Notes: generated from the letters alone by a model not told the origin. A stretch of DNA of 64,000 nucleotides from Pontibacter ummariensis (GCF_900188175.1 NZ_FZOQ01000004.1:186001-250000); one strand, 5' to 3'. Positions 33,571 to 44,051 are shown, counted from the first letter of the stretch. Numbers and translations are program-made.

Positions 33571-34473
33571 ATGAAACTGGAAATAAAGAATATCTCCAAG
33601 ACCTATCCGAATGGGATCCAGGCACTAAAGGATGTAACGCTCAGCATTCCGAACGGCATGTATGGCCTGCTTGGCCCTAACGGGGCCGGCAAGTCCACGC
33701 TCATGCGCATTTTGGCCACGCTGCAGGAGCCGGATAAAGGGAGTATCCACCTTGGCGAACTTGATATAGTGCGCCAGAAAGAAGAGGTGCGCCAGACGCT
33801 GGGCTACCTGCCCCAGGAGTTCGGGCTCTACCCAAGGGCGAGCGCGGAGGAGCTGCTCGATCACTTCGCGGTACTCAAGGGTATTACCAACCGCGCGTCC
33901 CGCAAAGAAGTGGTAGCCGGCTTACTGCGGCAGACCAACCTTTGGGACAAACGCAAGCAGAGGCTGGGGGGCTACTCGGGCGGCATGCGGCAGCGCTTCG
34001 GCGTGGCCGTGGCACTGTTGGGCAACCCGAAACTGTTGATCGTGGACGAGCCGACGGCAGGACTGGACCCGGCCGAGCGGGTGCGCTTTCTGAACCTGCT
34101 GAGCGAGTTAGGTGAGCGCAGCGTGGTGATCCTCTCCACCCACATCGTGGAAGACGTGTCGGAGCTGTGCACCAACATGGCCATCATCAACAAAGGGGAA
34201 ATACTGCTGGAAGCGCAACCCCTGCAGGCTATGGCAGCGCTAAAAGGCAGGATCTGGCGCAAGCTAATCGAAAGGAACACGCTTCCTTATCTGGAGCAGG
34301 TGCACCAGGTTATCTCCACCAAACTTCTCAGCGGGCGCACCATGGTCCACATCTACAGCGAAGAAGTGCCGGGCAAGGGCTTTGAGCCGGTGGAGCCCGA
34401 CCTGGAGGATGTTTACTTCAGCACCATGGCAGGCTATTACAGTGCCCACACAGAGCAGGAGGTGGCACTATGA
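33571..34473 (+). CDS. ABC transporter ATP-binding protein
   Basis: The 300-residue protein has a complete ABC ATPase: Walker A GPNGAGKST (35-43), the Q loop (GYLPQEFGLYP), signature YSGGMRQR (about 134-141), Walker B LLIVDEPTAGLDP and the switch histidine in STHIVEDV. The C-terminal extension is like CcmA/DrrA-type exporters, which work with ABC-2 permeases. The stop overlaps the start of the permease-peptidase gene by four bases (ATGA), so the two are made as a pair. The operator 60 bases upstream places it under the winged-helix regulator. Confidence 0.93.
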   Translation: MKLEIKNISKTYPNGIQALKDVTLSIPNGMYGLLGPNGAGKSTLMRILATLQEPDKGSIHLGELDIVRQKEEVRQTLGYLPQEFGLYPRASAEELLDHFAVLKGITNRASRKEVVAGLLRQTNLWDKRKQRLGGYSGGMRQRFGVAVALLGNPKLLIVDEPTAGLDPAERVRFLNLLSELGERSVVILSTHIVEDVSELCTNMAIINKGEILLEAQPLQAMAALKGRIWRKLIERNTLPYLEQVHQVISTKLLSGRTMVHIYSEEVPGKGFEPVEPDLEDVYFSTMAGYYSAHTEQEVAL

Positions 34474-37400
34474 AGTTTTGGGAGATCTTTCGATTTGAGT
34501 TCAGGTACCAGCTGCGGCATGTTTCGACCTGGCTTCTGTTTGCCGTATTTCTTTTATTCGGTTTCGTAGTCCTGAGAATTGTCACTCTTGCTGATAATAC
34601 TTACCTGAATGCACCCAGCACAATCGCATTCTTTACTGTCTTCGGCAGCGCGATATGGGTTATGATAAGCGGGGTTGTTGCAGGCGATGCTGCGACACGA
34701 GACAGGCAGACACGGATGCATCCGCTTACCTATACCACACCCCTAAGCAAGTTAAGCTACTTGGGTGCACGGTTCCTTGCCGCCCTGGCCCTGAACGCTT
34801 CGATGCTGTTGATGCTTTATGCCGGGTTCCTCCTGTCTTTTTACGGCCCGGGTGCAAAGACCCAGTATATCGGAGCGTTCCGTCTCGGGTCCTACCTAAC
34901 CAACTTCTGTTTTCTGGCCTTGCCAACGGTTATCGCCGCTACAGCTGTCCAGTTCTCTGCTGCTGCCTTAAGCGGCCGGGCCATCGCGGGTTATATCGCC
35001 AGCATTGCCATTATCATCTTTTCCCAGTTCGGCGGCACAACGGTGCGGTACATGCTGGGGTGGAAGGTGCTCGGTAGCCTGATGGACCTACTCGGCACCA
35101 GTGTTGTTGCGGAAATGGAAGGGTGGACGCCGATCGATAAGAATACCCGGTTAATCGTATTGGAGGGAACATGGCTCTGGAACCGCCTCGTGTGGTTTTG
35201 CATCTCTATAGGGGCGCTTACCTACACGTATTTCCGCTTCCGGTTGGCCCACATCATTTCCAAGAGTGGATTGTCCGGTCTTTTCACGCGCCGGTCAGAT
35301 GCGGTGCGTTCGGCCTCGCCATCTGCTTCAGCCCCATGCCTTACAGCCTGCAATGCAACCAGCGCAACCGAAGTACCGGGTATTAGGGGATCTTTTGTAC
35401 CCTCCACCTATGTACGCCAGGTGCTTGCTGTTGCGGGGGCATCCTTTCGGTCCGTTGCCATGAGCCGGGGCGGGCTCACGCTTATAGCGGCTTTAGCTAT
35501 CGGCACAGGGCTTTTTGCGGCGGAATACATGGAATTTTATGGCGTTCCGCTGCTTGCCCGAACCCAGGAAGTTTTAAGAGGGTTAACCCCGCCCCTGAGT
35601 AGCTACCAGACACAGTGGATCATCATTCCCTTGCTCACCATTCTATACGCCGGCGAACTTGTTTGGCGCGAACGCGAGGCAGGGCTGCATGAACTTACCG
35701 ACACGACGCCCGTGCCTGAGTGGGTCATGTTTCTTGGCAAGTTCACGGGGCTCGCACTTGTTGTCACCACTTGGGTAGCCTTTCTGCTGGTGGCGGGAAT
35801 CATCAACCAGCTTGTGATGGATTATTATCATTTTGAGATCGGGGTATACCTAAAGGCGCTCTTCGGAATACAACTCACGGACTACCTTCTCTTCGCCCTG
35901 CTCGTCCTCGTGATACACGTGCTGGTGAATCAAAAATACCTCGGGCACATGGTGGCATTCTGCGTGTATGGGTTCATCCTCTTCTCCTCCAGGCTCGGGG
36001 TGGAGCATAACATGCTGGTGTATGGCTCCGATACGGGATGGGCTTACAGTGATATGGCTGGTTTTGGTCCCCTTATAAAACCGTGGTTATCATTCAAACT
36101 CTACTGGGCAGCCTGGGCGTTTTTACTTGGCGTGGTAGCGACCCTGTTTTGGGTGCGAAGCAAAGAAGGCGGGTTCTCCACCCGATTCCACCTGGCGCAG
36201 CACCGATTTCCTAAGCACAAAGTAACCCTGCCGATAGCCATGGCGCTTGTGCTCGTGTCAGTTGGGTTCATATTCTACAACACAAACATCTTAAACAACT
36301 ATACCAGCACAGCAGACCGGATGGGAATGCGCGCCGAATACGAGCGACGCTACGGGCAGTACGAAAACATACCGCAACCAGCACTGGTGAGCACTAAGTT
36401 ACAGGTGGAGATTTACCCCGACGATCATGCTGCTGCTATACAGGGCAGGTACCAGCTCGTGAATAGAAGTAAAGCCCCTATCGATTCTATTCATTTATCT
36501 ACCATTCCGCACCTCGGAATCTCTGGAATTACCTTTGACCGGGCGGCTAGCCCTGTTGTGCTTGACGATCATCTCGGTTACCGGATCTACACGCTTAAAA
36601 AAAGGCTTGCCCCCGGCGATTCTCTACAAATGAGTTTTAGTGTTCAAATCAAGCCGCGCGGCTTTAGTAACGAAGGAGTGGATGCCTCCATCGTTGCGAA
36701 TGGTTCTTATATTGAAAGCGACTGGATGCCGGTTATTGGCTACAATGGTGATCGGAGACTGCGCGAAGCGCGTGATCGTGAAAGATATGGGCTGGCTCCG
36801 CGTCAGGCAAGGCCCTCTCTTGATGATATGGCAGCGCGCTATGATGCACGCCATGCGGAGCATATGGACTTTGAAGCGGTTATAGGCACCAGCAAGGGAC
36901 AGGTAGCTGTGGCACCAGGCGTGCTGCGCCGTACGTGGACAAAAGGAGGCCGCCGGTATTTCCATTATGCGACGGATGCTCCGATTCTAAACGAGTACGC
37001 TTTTTTCTCTGCAAATTATGCTGTGCGTGAAGCGCAATGGGTACCACAGCCAAGTCGAACAAAGCTTATACAGGTACCTGAACGCACTGCGAAACCGGTT
37101 ACGATCCAGATCTTTTATCATCCTGCACATGACACCAACATTGAGCGTATGGTAAAAAGCGCACAAGCATCCCTGGACTACTACACACGGGAGTTCGGGG
37201 CTTACCCATACAGTCACTTCCGGGTTCTGGAGCGACCGGGGCCCGGCCGCGGCATGCATGCAGCGCCTATGACGATCGATTACCAGGAAGGGTATTCCCT
37301 GATGAATCCGAAGCCTGCTGGCCTCGACCTCCCATATCACATCATGGCGCACGAAGTGGCGCACCAGTGGTGGGGATTTTACCTGTCGCCCGCAGCGGTT

Positions 37401-38123
37401 GAGGGTTCCGGTTTACTCGTCGAAAGTTTGGCGACATATGCTGCCATGCAAGTGGTTGAGGAAACACTGGGCTATGAGCATCTGCTCCTCTATTTGTCCC
37501 AGATGCGAGAGGAGTATGAGGTGCCCCGCTCTCGTGCGGCACCTCCATTGCTCCGGGCCAACAACAGGTTTATGAATTACCGCAAGGGTCCCTTTGCGCT
37601 CTTCGCACTGAGGCATTACATCGGGAAAGATAAAGTTAACAACGCGCTCAGAGGATTACTAAGGGACTATACACCTAGCCCTCCCTTGCCCACCACCCTT
37701 GATCTATACCAAGAGTTGCAGACACAGACACCCGACTCACTCCACTACCTGCTGCGCGACCTTTTTGAGCAGAATACCTTCTGGGAGCTGGAAACGGAGC
37801 AGGTTACAGCAAAGCAAACCAAAGCGGGCAGTTGGGAGGTAACCTTAGACGTTCAGGCACGCAAAGTGGTGGTCGACAGTGCGGGAACAGAAACGCTCAT
37901 CCCGCTGGATGACTGGGTAGAGATTGGCGTCTACGCAACCACCGCAGAGGGTGAGGCCTTAGAGAAGACGCTCTACCTGCAGAAGCATCGCCTAAAGTCC
38001 GCTAAGCAGAGAATCACCGTGACGGTGCCCTACGAACCTGCCCGTGCCGGCATCGATCCCAACCACCTGCTCATCGACTTGAACATGACTGATAACATGG
38101 AAGAGGTGAAGGTGGCGAGGTGA
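34470..38123 (+). CDS. ABC-2 permease fused to M1-family metallopeptidase
   Basis: A 1217-residue protein with two blocks of membrane helices (about 15-260 and 330-620) forming two ABC-2 permease halves, followed by a periplasmic M1 aminopeptidase-like domain from about residue 645. The zinc site is visible: His961-Glu962-x2-His965 (MAHEVAHQWWGFY) with Glu985 in LLVESLATYAAMQ. The gluzincin fold is complete, so a peptidase tied to an exporter is likely. The substrate is unknown. Codon usage and length are normal and no frameshift is visible. It is coupled to the ATPase gene and belongs to the same regulon. Confidence 0.9.
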   Translation: MKFWEIFRFEFRYQLRHVSTWLLFAVFLLFGFVVLRIVTLADNTYLNAPSTIAFFTVFGSAIWVMISGVVAGDAATRDRQTRMHPLTYTTPLSKLSYLGARFLAALALNASMLLMLYAGFLLSFYGPGAKTQYIGAFRLGSYLTNFCFLALPTVIAATAVQFSAAALSGRAIAGYIASIAIIIFSQFGGTTVRYMLGWKVLGSLMDLLGTSVVAEMEGWTPIDKNTRLIVLEGTWLWNRLVWFCISIGALTYTYFRFRLAHIISKSGLSGLFTRRSDAVRSASPSASAPCLTACNATSATEVPGIRGSFVPSTYVRQVLAVAGASFRSVAMSRGGLTLIAALAIGTGLFAAEYMEFYGVPLLARTQEVLRGLTPPLSSYQTQWIIIPLLTILYAGELVWREREAGLHELTDTTPVPEWVMFLGKFTGLALVVTTWVAFLLVAGIINQLVMDYYHFEIGVYLKALFGIQLTDYLLFALLVLVIHVLVNQKYLGHMVAFCVYGFILFSSRLGVEHNMLVYGSDTGWAYSDMAGFGPLIKPWLSFKLYWAAWAFLLGVVATLFWVRSKEGGFSTRFHLAQHRFPKHKVTLPIAMALVLVSVGFIFYNTNILNNYTSTADRMGMRAEYERRYGQYENIPQPALVSTKLQVEIYPDDHAAAIQGRYQLVNRSKAPIDSIHLSTIPHLGISGITFDRAASPVVLDDHLGYRIYTLKKRLAPGDSLQMSFSVQIKPRGFSNEGVDASIVANGSYIESDWMPVIGYNGDRRLREARDRERYGLAPRQARPSLDDMAARYDARHAEHMDFEAVIGTSKGQVAVAPGVLRRTWTKGGRRYFHYATDAPILNEYAFFSANYAVREAQWVPQPSRTKLIQVPERTAKPVTIQIFYHPAHDTNIERMVKSAQASLDYYTREFGAYPYSHFRVLERPGPGRGMHAAPMTIDYQEGYSLMNPKPAGLDLPYHIMAHEVAHQWWGFYLSPAAVEGSGLLVESLATYAAMQVVEETLGYEHLLLYLSQMREEYEVPRSRAAPPLLRANNRFMNYRKGPFALFALRHYIGKDKVNNALRGLLRDYTPSPPLPTTLDLYQELQTQTPDSLHYLLRDLFEQNTFWELETEQVTAKQTKAGSWEVTLDVQARKVVVDSAGTETLIPLDDWVEIGVYATTAEGEALEKTLYLQKHRLKSAKQRITVTVPYEPARAGIDPNHLLIDLNMTDNMEEVKVAR

Positions 38124-39017
38124 GCACAAAAACAAGGACAGGTACAGGACACGAAGGGGGCGTAGCTTAAAATGGAGGATCAGAAACGTTTAACGTAAGC
38201 AGAATAAACTACCTATGAGCAGTATCCTTAGCAGGTGCAACTCTAATCCGGCTATAGCGACAACAGTGCCTTCTTCATTCTGCTGACAGTTATATGAAAA
38301 TAATATGTGCTCACTGTGTCTTCTTAGCCATCAGCTCTTTTGTGTATGCGCAGTAAGCAAAGCAATACCTCAATATTGCAAAGAGGCAGCTGAGGTCGCA
38401 GCTGCCATCACAAAGGAAGCCTTCCATAATGTTTCCTACTTTGGAGGTAGCTATGAAGCGGCGAAGAAAGCACTTGATGATAAATAGCGTCGCGGTGGTA
38501 CGCGAAAGGTACAATTGAAGGACTAGTGTTCTTCAGGTTCCATCTTTAAGTTGCACGCCAGGGGCTGGCTTTTATCATAAGCTCTGGTTTTTTTGCTGCT
38601 AGCGCCTGTACAGGAGTTGTTGGTAGTAAAAGAATCGAGGACTGATCAGCAATCCGCGCATTGCCTTATCCTTCAGGTAGTCCAAGTGTATTCATCACTA
38701 CCCAATTACAAAGCGGTTTTCCACAATCAAAATTTCACAGTAATAGAACTGCCTTCGCACTTTGCGTTGGGGCTCCAATTGCCTTTGGCTATACTAGATC
38801 CTGATAGACGAAGACGACATACCAGTAGTTTCCGCTTGCCATTTCTGAAACAGGATCATTAATTGCGTTTAAAGGTGGAAAGTCTTTTTGACTACAAAAG
38901 ATATTATATATGTTTGTTGCATATTTAAGCGCTAGAATTTCAATGCGTTACCCCTGTAGTAAATTAGCTTAGCATTTAGCAAGCATACTGTTGTATTCAT
39001 AATATCCTCGTAAATCA
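38124..39017. other. AT-rich, mostly gene-free stretch
   Basis: About 890 bases between the transporter and the PAS kinase are clearly more AT-rich than the flanks. A broken secreted-peptide frame lies at 38294-38487. A plus-strand frame at 38593-38862 has no start context or recognisable product and is not called. I see no terminator hairpin or promoter pair that I trust. Decayed or foreign DNA is the most likely explanation. Confidence 0.45.
38294..38487 (+). pseudogene. Possible frameshifted small secreted protein
   Basis: One frame encodes MKIICAHCVFLAISSFVYAQ, a good signal peptide, and then stops. The -1 frame continues at that point as a 45-residue segment (AIPQYCKEAAEVAAAITKEA, then FHNVSYFGGSYEAAKKALDDK) to TAG at 38487. 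Joined, they would make a secreted peptide of about 65 residues. A single base change would restore it. The alternative is coincidence, since no homologue is known to me. Coordinates of the signal peptide part are approximate to one base. Confidence 0.3.
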
Positions 39018-41564
39018 ATGACTCCTGAGCAAAAACTCAGATTCTTCGATAAGGTCGCCAAGCTCTCGCCAGACTTGATATGCTCCCTTGACCGCAGTCT
39101 TCGTTTTACTTTTGTAAGCGATGCGTGCCGCTCCATTTTGGGCTATGGAGATGAGGAACTAGTTGGGCAACGCTTCACCGACTTTCTGCTTCCACAAGAC
39201 TTTGCCAACACCAGAGAAATCGCCCAGCTCTTAGTGCAGGAAGGCGGACTGGATGATTTTACTCTTGCCCTTGCCCATAAGAATAGACACCAGGTTTACC
39301 TAAAGTGGTCCGGAAGTTGGTCTGAAGAGGACGAAGCGTACTTTTTTATTGGTCGGGATGTCACAGGGGAAAAGAAGGCGCAACAAGCGTTACGGGAGAA
39401 GGACGAGCTGTACCGGGTTTTAGTAGAAAATGGAGCGGACATGCTCTCCATGCTGGATGCAGAGGGCAACTTCCTTTATGCCAACAGCACCTTTATCAAG
39501 AAGTTCGGATTCCCCCCAGAGGCTTTTGTAGGTCAGAGTGCTTTTTCCTTCATACATCCAGAGGACGTTGATAAAGCCTATGCTGCTCTGTCAGTGCTTT
39601 TGTCTGGCCAGGAACAGGTCTGTATGCCTGAGTTTCGCTTTAAAACAGCGGATGGCAGGTGGCGGTGGGTGGAGGCTATTGTAAGTAACCAGCTCCATAA
39701 CCCAAGTGTGAAAGCACTGGTAGGCAGCTCTCGCGACATAACCGAGTGGGTTGAAAACAAGCACCTGCAGGAAGAAAGGAAACAGCGGTTTAAATCTTTG
39801 TTTGAGAGCCACGTGGACGCGGTCATCTACCAGAACCGAGAAGGGGTGGTTATTGATGCTAATCCCGCCACGCTTTCTATGCTTGGTATGCAGAAACAGG
39901 ACTTGCTCCATAGACCCTTTACAGACTTTCTTCCTGCTGAAGCGGTTCCTATGTGCCAAAAGACGCTTCAGGAGGCTTTACTCGGAACCCCTGTCAGGTT
40001 TGATATAGCCATGGACTTAGAGGAGGAGGGAGCAGTGTTCTTTGATGTCATCAAGATTCCGGTAAAAGTAGAGGAAGAGACGGTAGGGGTGTACAGCATT
40101 TTCCGGGACATTACAGCTACTCATCGTGCCTATCGGGTTATTGAGAAGCAGGCAAAGAAGATGGAGTCTATTTTTGAAAGTATCACAGACGCTTTCTTTA
40201 CCCTGGACAGGAATTGGTGCTTTAGTTACGTGAACTCGGTTTTCGCAAAGCATGAGGGGTATGGCCGCGAGGAGCTTATCGGAAAGAACATCTGGCACCT
40301 TTTCCCGGACATCATATCCTCAGACTTTCATCAGTTCTGTAAGGAGGCTATTGAGAGCGACACGGCCAGGTATTTTGAGGAAAGGTACGCTCACAACGGC
40401 AAGGTCTATAGGTTTAGCGTGTACCCTTCTGAGGAAAGCCTTTCCGTTTTCTTTACCGATGTCACGGAGATACGAAATACAAGAGAAGAATTGGAAAAGC
40501 TCTCGTTGGTAGCAAGCAGTACGACCAACGGGGTTGTTATCTTAGGTCAGGACAGGAGAATAGAGTGGGCAAATGAGGGCTTTACCAAGATGACGGGGTA
40601 TAGCCTTTCAGAGGCGGTAGGCAGGCTCCCTATCGAAATGCTTTACCATGAGCAAACGAACATGGAGGTTCTACGCTCTGTGAAAGAACAAATGCTGGAG
40701 GGCAGGTCCATCGCCTTTGAGGTACTGAACCGAAGAAAGGATGGGGAGGACCTGTGGCTGTTTGTGAAGGCAAACCCTGTTTTTGATGAGCGTGGGGAAT
40801 TGGTTCGCTATGTGACTGTTCAAACGGACGTGACCGAGCTAAAAAAGTCAGAGCTATCACTTTCTGAGTCAGCAAAGGATTTGTACCGCCAGAACCGGGA
40901 CCTGCAGCAGTTCACTTATATCGTGTCTCATAACCTGAGGGCCCCGGTGGCTAATATTTTGGGCCTGTCGAAAGTTTTGGCAAGTGGGGACATGGATTCC
41001 AGCATGTACGAGGTGGTTGTAAAGAACCTGGAGGAAAGCGCTGGCCGCCTGGATACGGTTGTACGTGACGTTAACACGATTTTGTCGGTTCGGGACAGCA
41101 AGCACACGCTGGAAAAAGAGCAGGTGTGCCTGGCGGAGATTGTACAGGAAGCTTGCAGGAGCTTGCAGGAACCCTTAAGCAAGTGCGGCGGGAGCATCGA
41201 GATAGATATAGAGAAGGAGGTGTGCGTGAGCGGGAACAAAGCCTATCTCCACAGCGTCTTCTATAACCTGCTGTCAAATTCCGTTAAGTACCGGTCAGAG
41301 GAACGATTGCTACGGGTGCACGTAAGTTGTTACCAAAGCCCGGAAGTGGGCAAGGTCATTGTGTTCTCAGACAATGGCTCCGGCTTTGACCTTACAAAGG
41401 CAGGTAGCAACCTGTTTAAGCTATACAAGCGATTCCATGAGGACAAGAAAGGCAGGGGGATAGGCCTGTACCTTGTGAAGACACATGTGGAGGCCATGGA
41501 GGGGAGAATTGAGGTGGACAGCCAGCCTAACATCGGAACCCGATTTTCAATCTACTTAAGTTAA
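39018..41564 (+). CDS. Multi-PAS cytosolic sensor histidine kinase
   Basis: An 848-residue protein without signal peptide or membrane helix. It has about five PAS repeats (near 12-120, 125-245, 250-365, 370-485 and 490-610), recognisable by segments such as FVSDACRSILGYGDEELVGQ, FLYANSTFIKKFGF and EWANEGFTKMTGYSLSEAVG. The kinase core has His638 in YIVSHNLRAPVANILGL, N box LLSNSVKYR, G1 FSDNGSGFDL and G2 RGIGLYLVKTHVE. The signals sensed cannot be predicted. The response regulator gene follows after 8 bases, so the two form a two-component pair. Confidence 0.93.
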   Translation: MTPEQKLRFFDKVAKLSPDLICSLDRSLRFTFVSDACRSILGYGDEELVGQRFTDFLLPQDFANTREIAQLLVQEGGLDDFTLALAHKNRHQVYLKWSGSWSEEDEAYFFIGRDVTGEKKAQQALREKDELYRVLVENGADMLSMLDAEGNFLYANSTFIKKFGFPPEAFVGQSAFSFIHPEDVDKAYAALSVLLSGQEQVCMPEFRFKTADGRWRWVEAIVSNQLHNPSVKALVGSSRDITEWVENKHLQEERKQRFKSLFESHVDAVIYQNREGVVIDANPATLSMLGMQKQDLLHRPFTDFLPAEAVPMCQKTLQEALLGTPVRFDIAMDLEEEGAVFFDVIKIPVKVEEETVGVYSIFRDITATHRAYRVIEKQAKKMESIFESITDAFFTLDRNWCFSYVNSVFAKHEGYGREELIGKNIWHLFPDIISSDFHQFCKEAIESDTARYFEERYAHNGKVYRFSVYPSEESLSVFFTDVTEIRNTREELEKLSLVASSTTNGVVILGQDRRIEWANEGFTKMTGYSLSEAVGRLPIEMLYHEQTNMEVLRSVKEQMLEGRSIAFEVLNRRKDGEDLWLFVKANPVFDERGELVRYVTVQTDVTELKKSELSLSESAKDLYRQNRDLQQFTYIVSHNLRAPVANILGLSKVLASGDMDSSMYEVVVKNLEESAGRLDTVVRDVNTILSVRDSKHTLEKEQVCLAEIVQEACRSLQEPLSKCGGSIEIDIEKEVCVSGNKAYLHSVFYNLLSNSVKYRSEERLLRVHVSCYQSPEVGKVIVFSDNGSGFDLTKAGSNLFKLYKRFHEDKKGRGIGLYLVKTHVEAMEGRIEVDSQPNIGTRFSIYLS

Positions 41565-41572
41565 TATCACTA

Positions 41573-41965
41573 GTGCACTCTTATATTATCGATGACGACC
41601 ACGTAAGTATTTTTTTAACAGAGCGGGCTTTAAGAACAGAGGGGGTACCTAAGGTTACTACTTTCCTGTCTCCTAAAGAGGCCTTGAGCCAACTGGTGCA
41701 AGAAATACCGGACAAGCTCCCGGACTTTGTGCTACTGGACCTGAACATGCCTGCCATGAGCGGATGGGAACTGCTCGATGCGCTCGACCCATATGAGGAG
41801 GAGATCTCCGGAAGTACCCGCATCTACATTCTGACCTCCTCTTTGGACCAGGAGGATGCTATTAAATCAAAGGACTACAGTTTAGTGCATGGCTTTATTC
41901 ACAAACCCCTGGACCGAGAGGATGTGAAGTCTATTCTGGCACAAATCGAAGAGGACAGGGCGTGA
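41573..41965 (+). CDS. Single-domain response regulator, GTG start
   Basis: The GTG at 41573 gives MHSYIIDDDHVSIFL, whose acidic DDD pocket is at the expected position. The phosphoacceptor is Asp56 in FVLLDLNMPAMSGWELL, with Thr/Ser in ILTSS and Lys in FIHKPLDRED completing the receiver active site. At 130 residues there is no output domain, so it acts through protein interaction like Rcp1-type regulators. It sits 8 bases after the PAS kinase gene and is almost certainly its partner. Confidence 0.93.
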   Translation: MHSYIIDDDHVSIFLTERALRTEGVPKVTTFLSPKEALSQLVQEIPDKLPDFVLLDLNMPAMSGWELLDALDPYEEEISGSTRIYILTSSLDQEDAIKSKDYSLVHGFIHKPLDREDVKSILAQIEEDRA

Positions 41966-42050
41966 CAGGCAACTGAAAGTTGCTGTAGTACTGCTATGCC
42001 CCCTGTTGAAAGGCAGTTGAAACACGGTGTTCAGGAGTACTACAATTTGT

Positions 42051-43583
42051 TCAGCTTGCGCCTTCTGGTAACAGGGGCTGGTTTAACTCGAAGTCATACA
42101 GGGTAAGGCGGCGGAGGTTATAATAGGATGCCCAAAAATCCCACAGGGAGCTGATGTAGCGGCGCGTTGCCTTGTCTCTTTCCTCCGTGGCTACGTTCAG
42201 GTCCAGTATGCTGATCTTGCCATCCAGGTAGCGGGACCGGGTGATGGTGTAGCGCTTTTCTGCAATTTCATCAGCCCGCTTTGCCCCAAGCATTTGTTTC
42301 CGGAGAACCTTAAAGCGCTTGACGTTCAAATAAATCTCCTGGTCGAAATTAACCTTTTGCTGCTCTACGTTTGCCCGTACCAGCGTCTGGTTCGCCTTGG
42401 CAGTTCCTATCCGGGAGGCGGAGCGGTCCCAGTCCATCACGGGTAAGTTAAAGCCCATCCGGATGCGTTGCTGTTGGGCAGGGTCATGGTAAACCTCCTG
42501 AATCTCCAGGGCCTGTTGTGTCAGGCCAAAGGAGGCAAACAAATCAGCCCGGAACCCTGTCTCGCCCTTTGCCCGAGCCATGCGCATGTCCGCCTCCAAA
42601 AGCTCTCTTTTAAAGCCAATGACTCTTTGCCTGTTTTTGTGCGCCTGTTCCAGCGCCAGGTCCTCGTTTACTTCAAACTCGGGGATCTCGTACGGCGGCA
42701 CCAGGGTAATCGGGGCTTCATCTGTGATGCCCAGGTACATTTTTAGTTTTAGGGTGTTAGACTCTACGTCCAGCGTGGCTTGTTCCAGGTTCTGCTCCGA
42801 GTTAATCATGGCGAGTTCCATTTGCAGCAGCTCGTTTTCAGGGATTTTACCCTCCTCAAACCTGCCCTGGGCTACCTTGTAGAGGGTTTTGTTGTTGGTG
42901 ACGTTCTTCTCTGCTATCTGTAGGCTTATCTGGCTTAGGAGGAGCCTGAAGAAGTGGTCTGTGGCATCCTTGGAAATCTCCTCCATCTCCTCCCAGTAGT
43001 CCCGCTTTGCTTCTTCGTATCGGAGGGGGGCTATTTTTCTGTCCCAGGCCCGGTAATTGAAGCTGAAAAAAGGCTGGTTCAGGGTGATGGTGGCAGGAAT
43101 GGAGGAGTACCTGGTCTGGTTCTGCTCTGCCTGGAAGTCATCCAGCCGTTTTACCTGGGAGTTGATGGAGATGTAGCCTCCTGTGAACCAGATCTCCTGT
43201 CCAAGGGAAAGCTGCAGGGAGGAGTTGGCATTATGGGTGTTTATAAAGATCAGGCTGCCGTTGTCTGTGAGGCGCGGCTCTATGGTTTTGTTGAACTCCG
43301 GCAGCACTCCGCTGAGGTTTAACTGCGGGTAGAAGTTGGAGCGGTATGTCCTGTACTGCCATTTTCTGTTTTCCAGCAGCACCGAGGCATAGCGGTAACT
43401 AGGTGATTGCTCCTTCGCCAGTTCAATTGCAGACGGAAGCGTTAATATACGGGCACGGGCAACCGGCTCTTCCTCAGCCAAAGCCTTTGGGGAAGCTTGA
43501 AGGAAGAGTAGTACTTGTATAATGGTAAGAAGAGATGGTCCCTTCACTTTTGTACTCGGAAATCGGAAACTATCGAAAATCAT
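42051..43583 (-). CDS. TolC-family outer membrane efflux protein
   Basis: The ATG at 43583 is preferred because it begins a signal-peptide-like sequence (LLTIIQVLLFLQASPKALAE) and has AGAGG six bases upstream; the open frame extends 51 codons further. The 510-residue protein has the TolC pattern: paired long helices with heptads and the repeat SAIELAKEQSPSYRYASVLL, later EANVEQQKVNFDQEIYLNVK-like segments. TolC proteins form trimeric outer membrane channels for efflux or secretion. No inner membrane pump or adaptor gene is adjacent, so the partner is elsewhere. Confidence 0.85.
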   Translation of the reverse strand: MIFDSFRFPSTKVKGPSLLTIIQVLLFLQASPKALAEEEPVARARILTLPSAIELAKEQSPSYRYASVLLENRKWQYRTYRSNFYPQLNLSGVLPEFNKTIEPRLTDNGSLIFINTHNANSSLQLSLGQEIWFTGGYISINSQVKRLDDFQAEQNQTRYSSIPATITLNQPFFSFNYRAWDRKIAPLRYEEAKRDYWEEMEEISKDATDHFFRLLLSQISLQIAEKNVTNNKTLYKVAQGRFEEGKIPENELLQMELAMINSEQNLEQATLDVESNTLKLKMYLGITDEAPITLVPPYEIPEFEVNEDLALEQAHKNRQRVIGFKRELLEADMRMARAKGETGFRADLFASFGLTQQALEIQEVYHDPAQQQRIRMGFNLPVMDWDRSASRIGTAKANQTLVRANVEQQKVNFDQEIYLNVKRFKVLRKQMLGAKRADEIAEKRYTITRSRYLDGKISILDLNVATEERDKATRRYISSLWDFWASYYNLRRLTLYDFELNQPLLPEGAS

Positions 43584-44051
43584 CCTCTGAAGGTGGAGCC
43601 TAAATAACGTAGACTTTAAATATACGAAAAGCCAGATTACAATCAAAGCAGTATAAAACAAGCTGAAGTATTGCCAATTTAGCAATGATTTTCGGCACAA
43701 GGAAGGTCTTCTTAAAGGAAGTTCTGTTTTTAGCACACAGGGGCATCACCACTTTCTATACCACTAAGGTGCGATTGAAATGCGTTATCTACATCGACAC
43801 TGAACACACTATCGAACCTTATCCACCATGATTTAGCGGCTCTGGAAGCTTGTTTTTAGGCTCATAGCAGCTTAGGTTTTGCAAAGTTTATATTGATAAG
43901 GCGATGTGACTATTATGTTTAGATTTGTATGCAAGCCTCTGTTGCGTTATTAAACAGGGGAGTAGTAGTCACAAAGCTAGTTAAGCCAAACCAGCAATAA
44001 CTAAGGCTATAAGGCTACGTAACGAGATGATTGAAAATACACTCACAACTC
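43584..44051. other. Intergenic stretch between divergent TolC and PAS kinase genes
   Basis: About 470 bases, including a minus-strand open frame upstream of the chosen TolC start. No recognisable gene, RNA or strong hairpin is seen. It should contain two divergent promoters but no clean -33/-7 pair stands out. Confidence 0.4.

Noticed and set aside
38593..38862. 89-residue plus-strand frame
   Set aside because: No recognisable motif, poor start context and atypical composition in an AT-rich decayed region.
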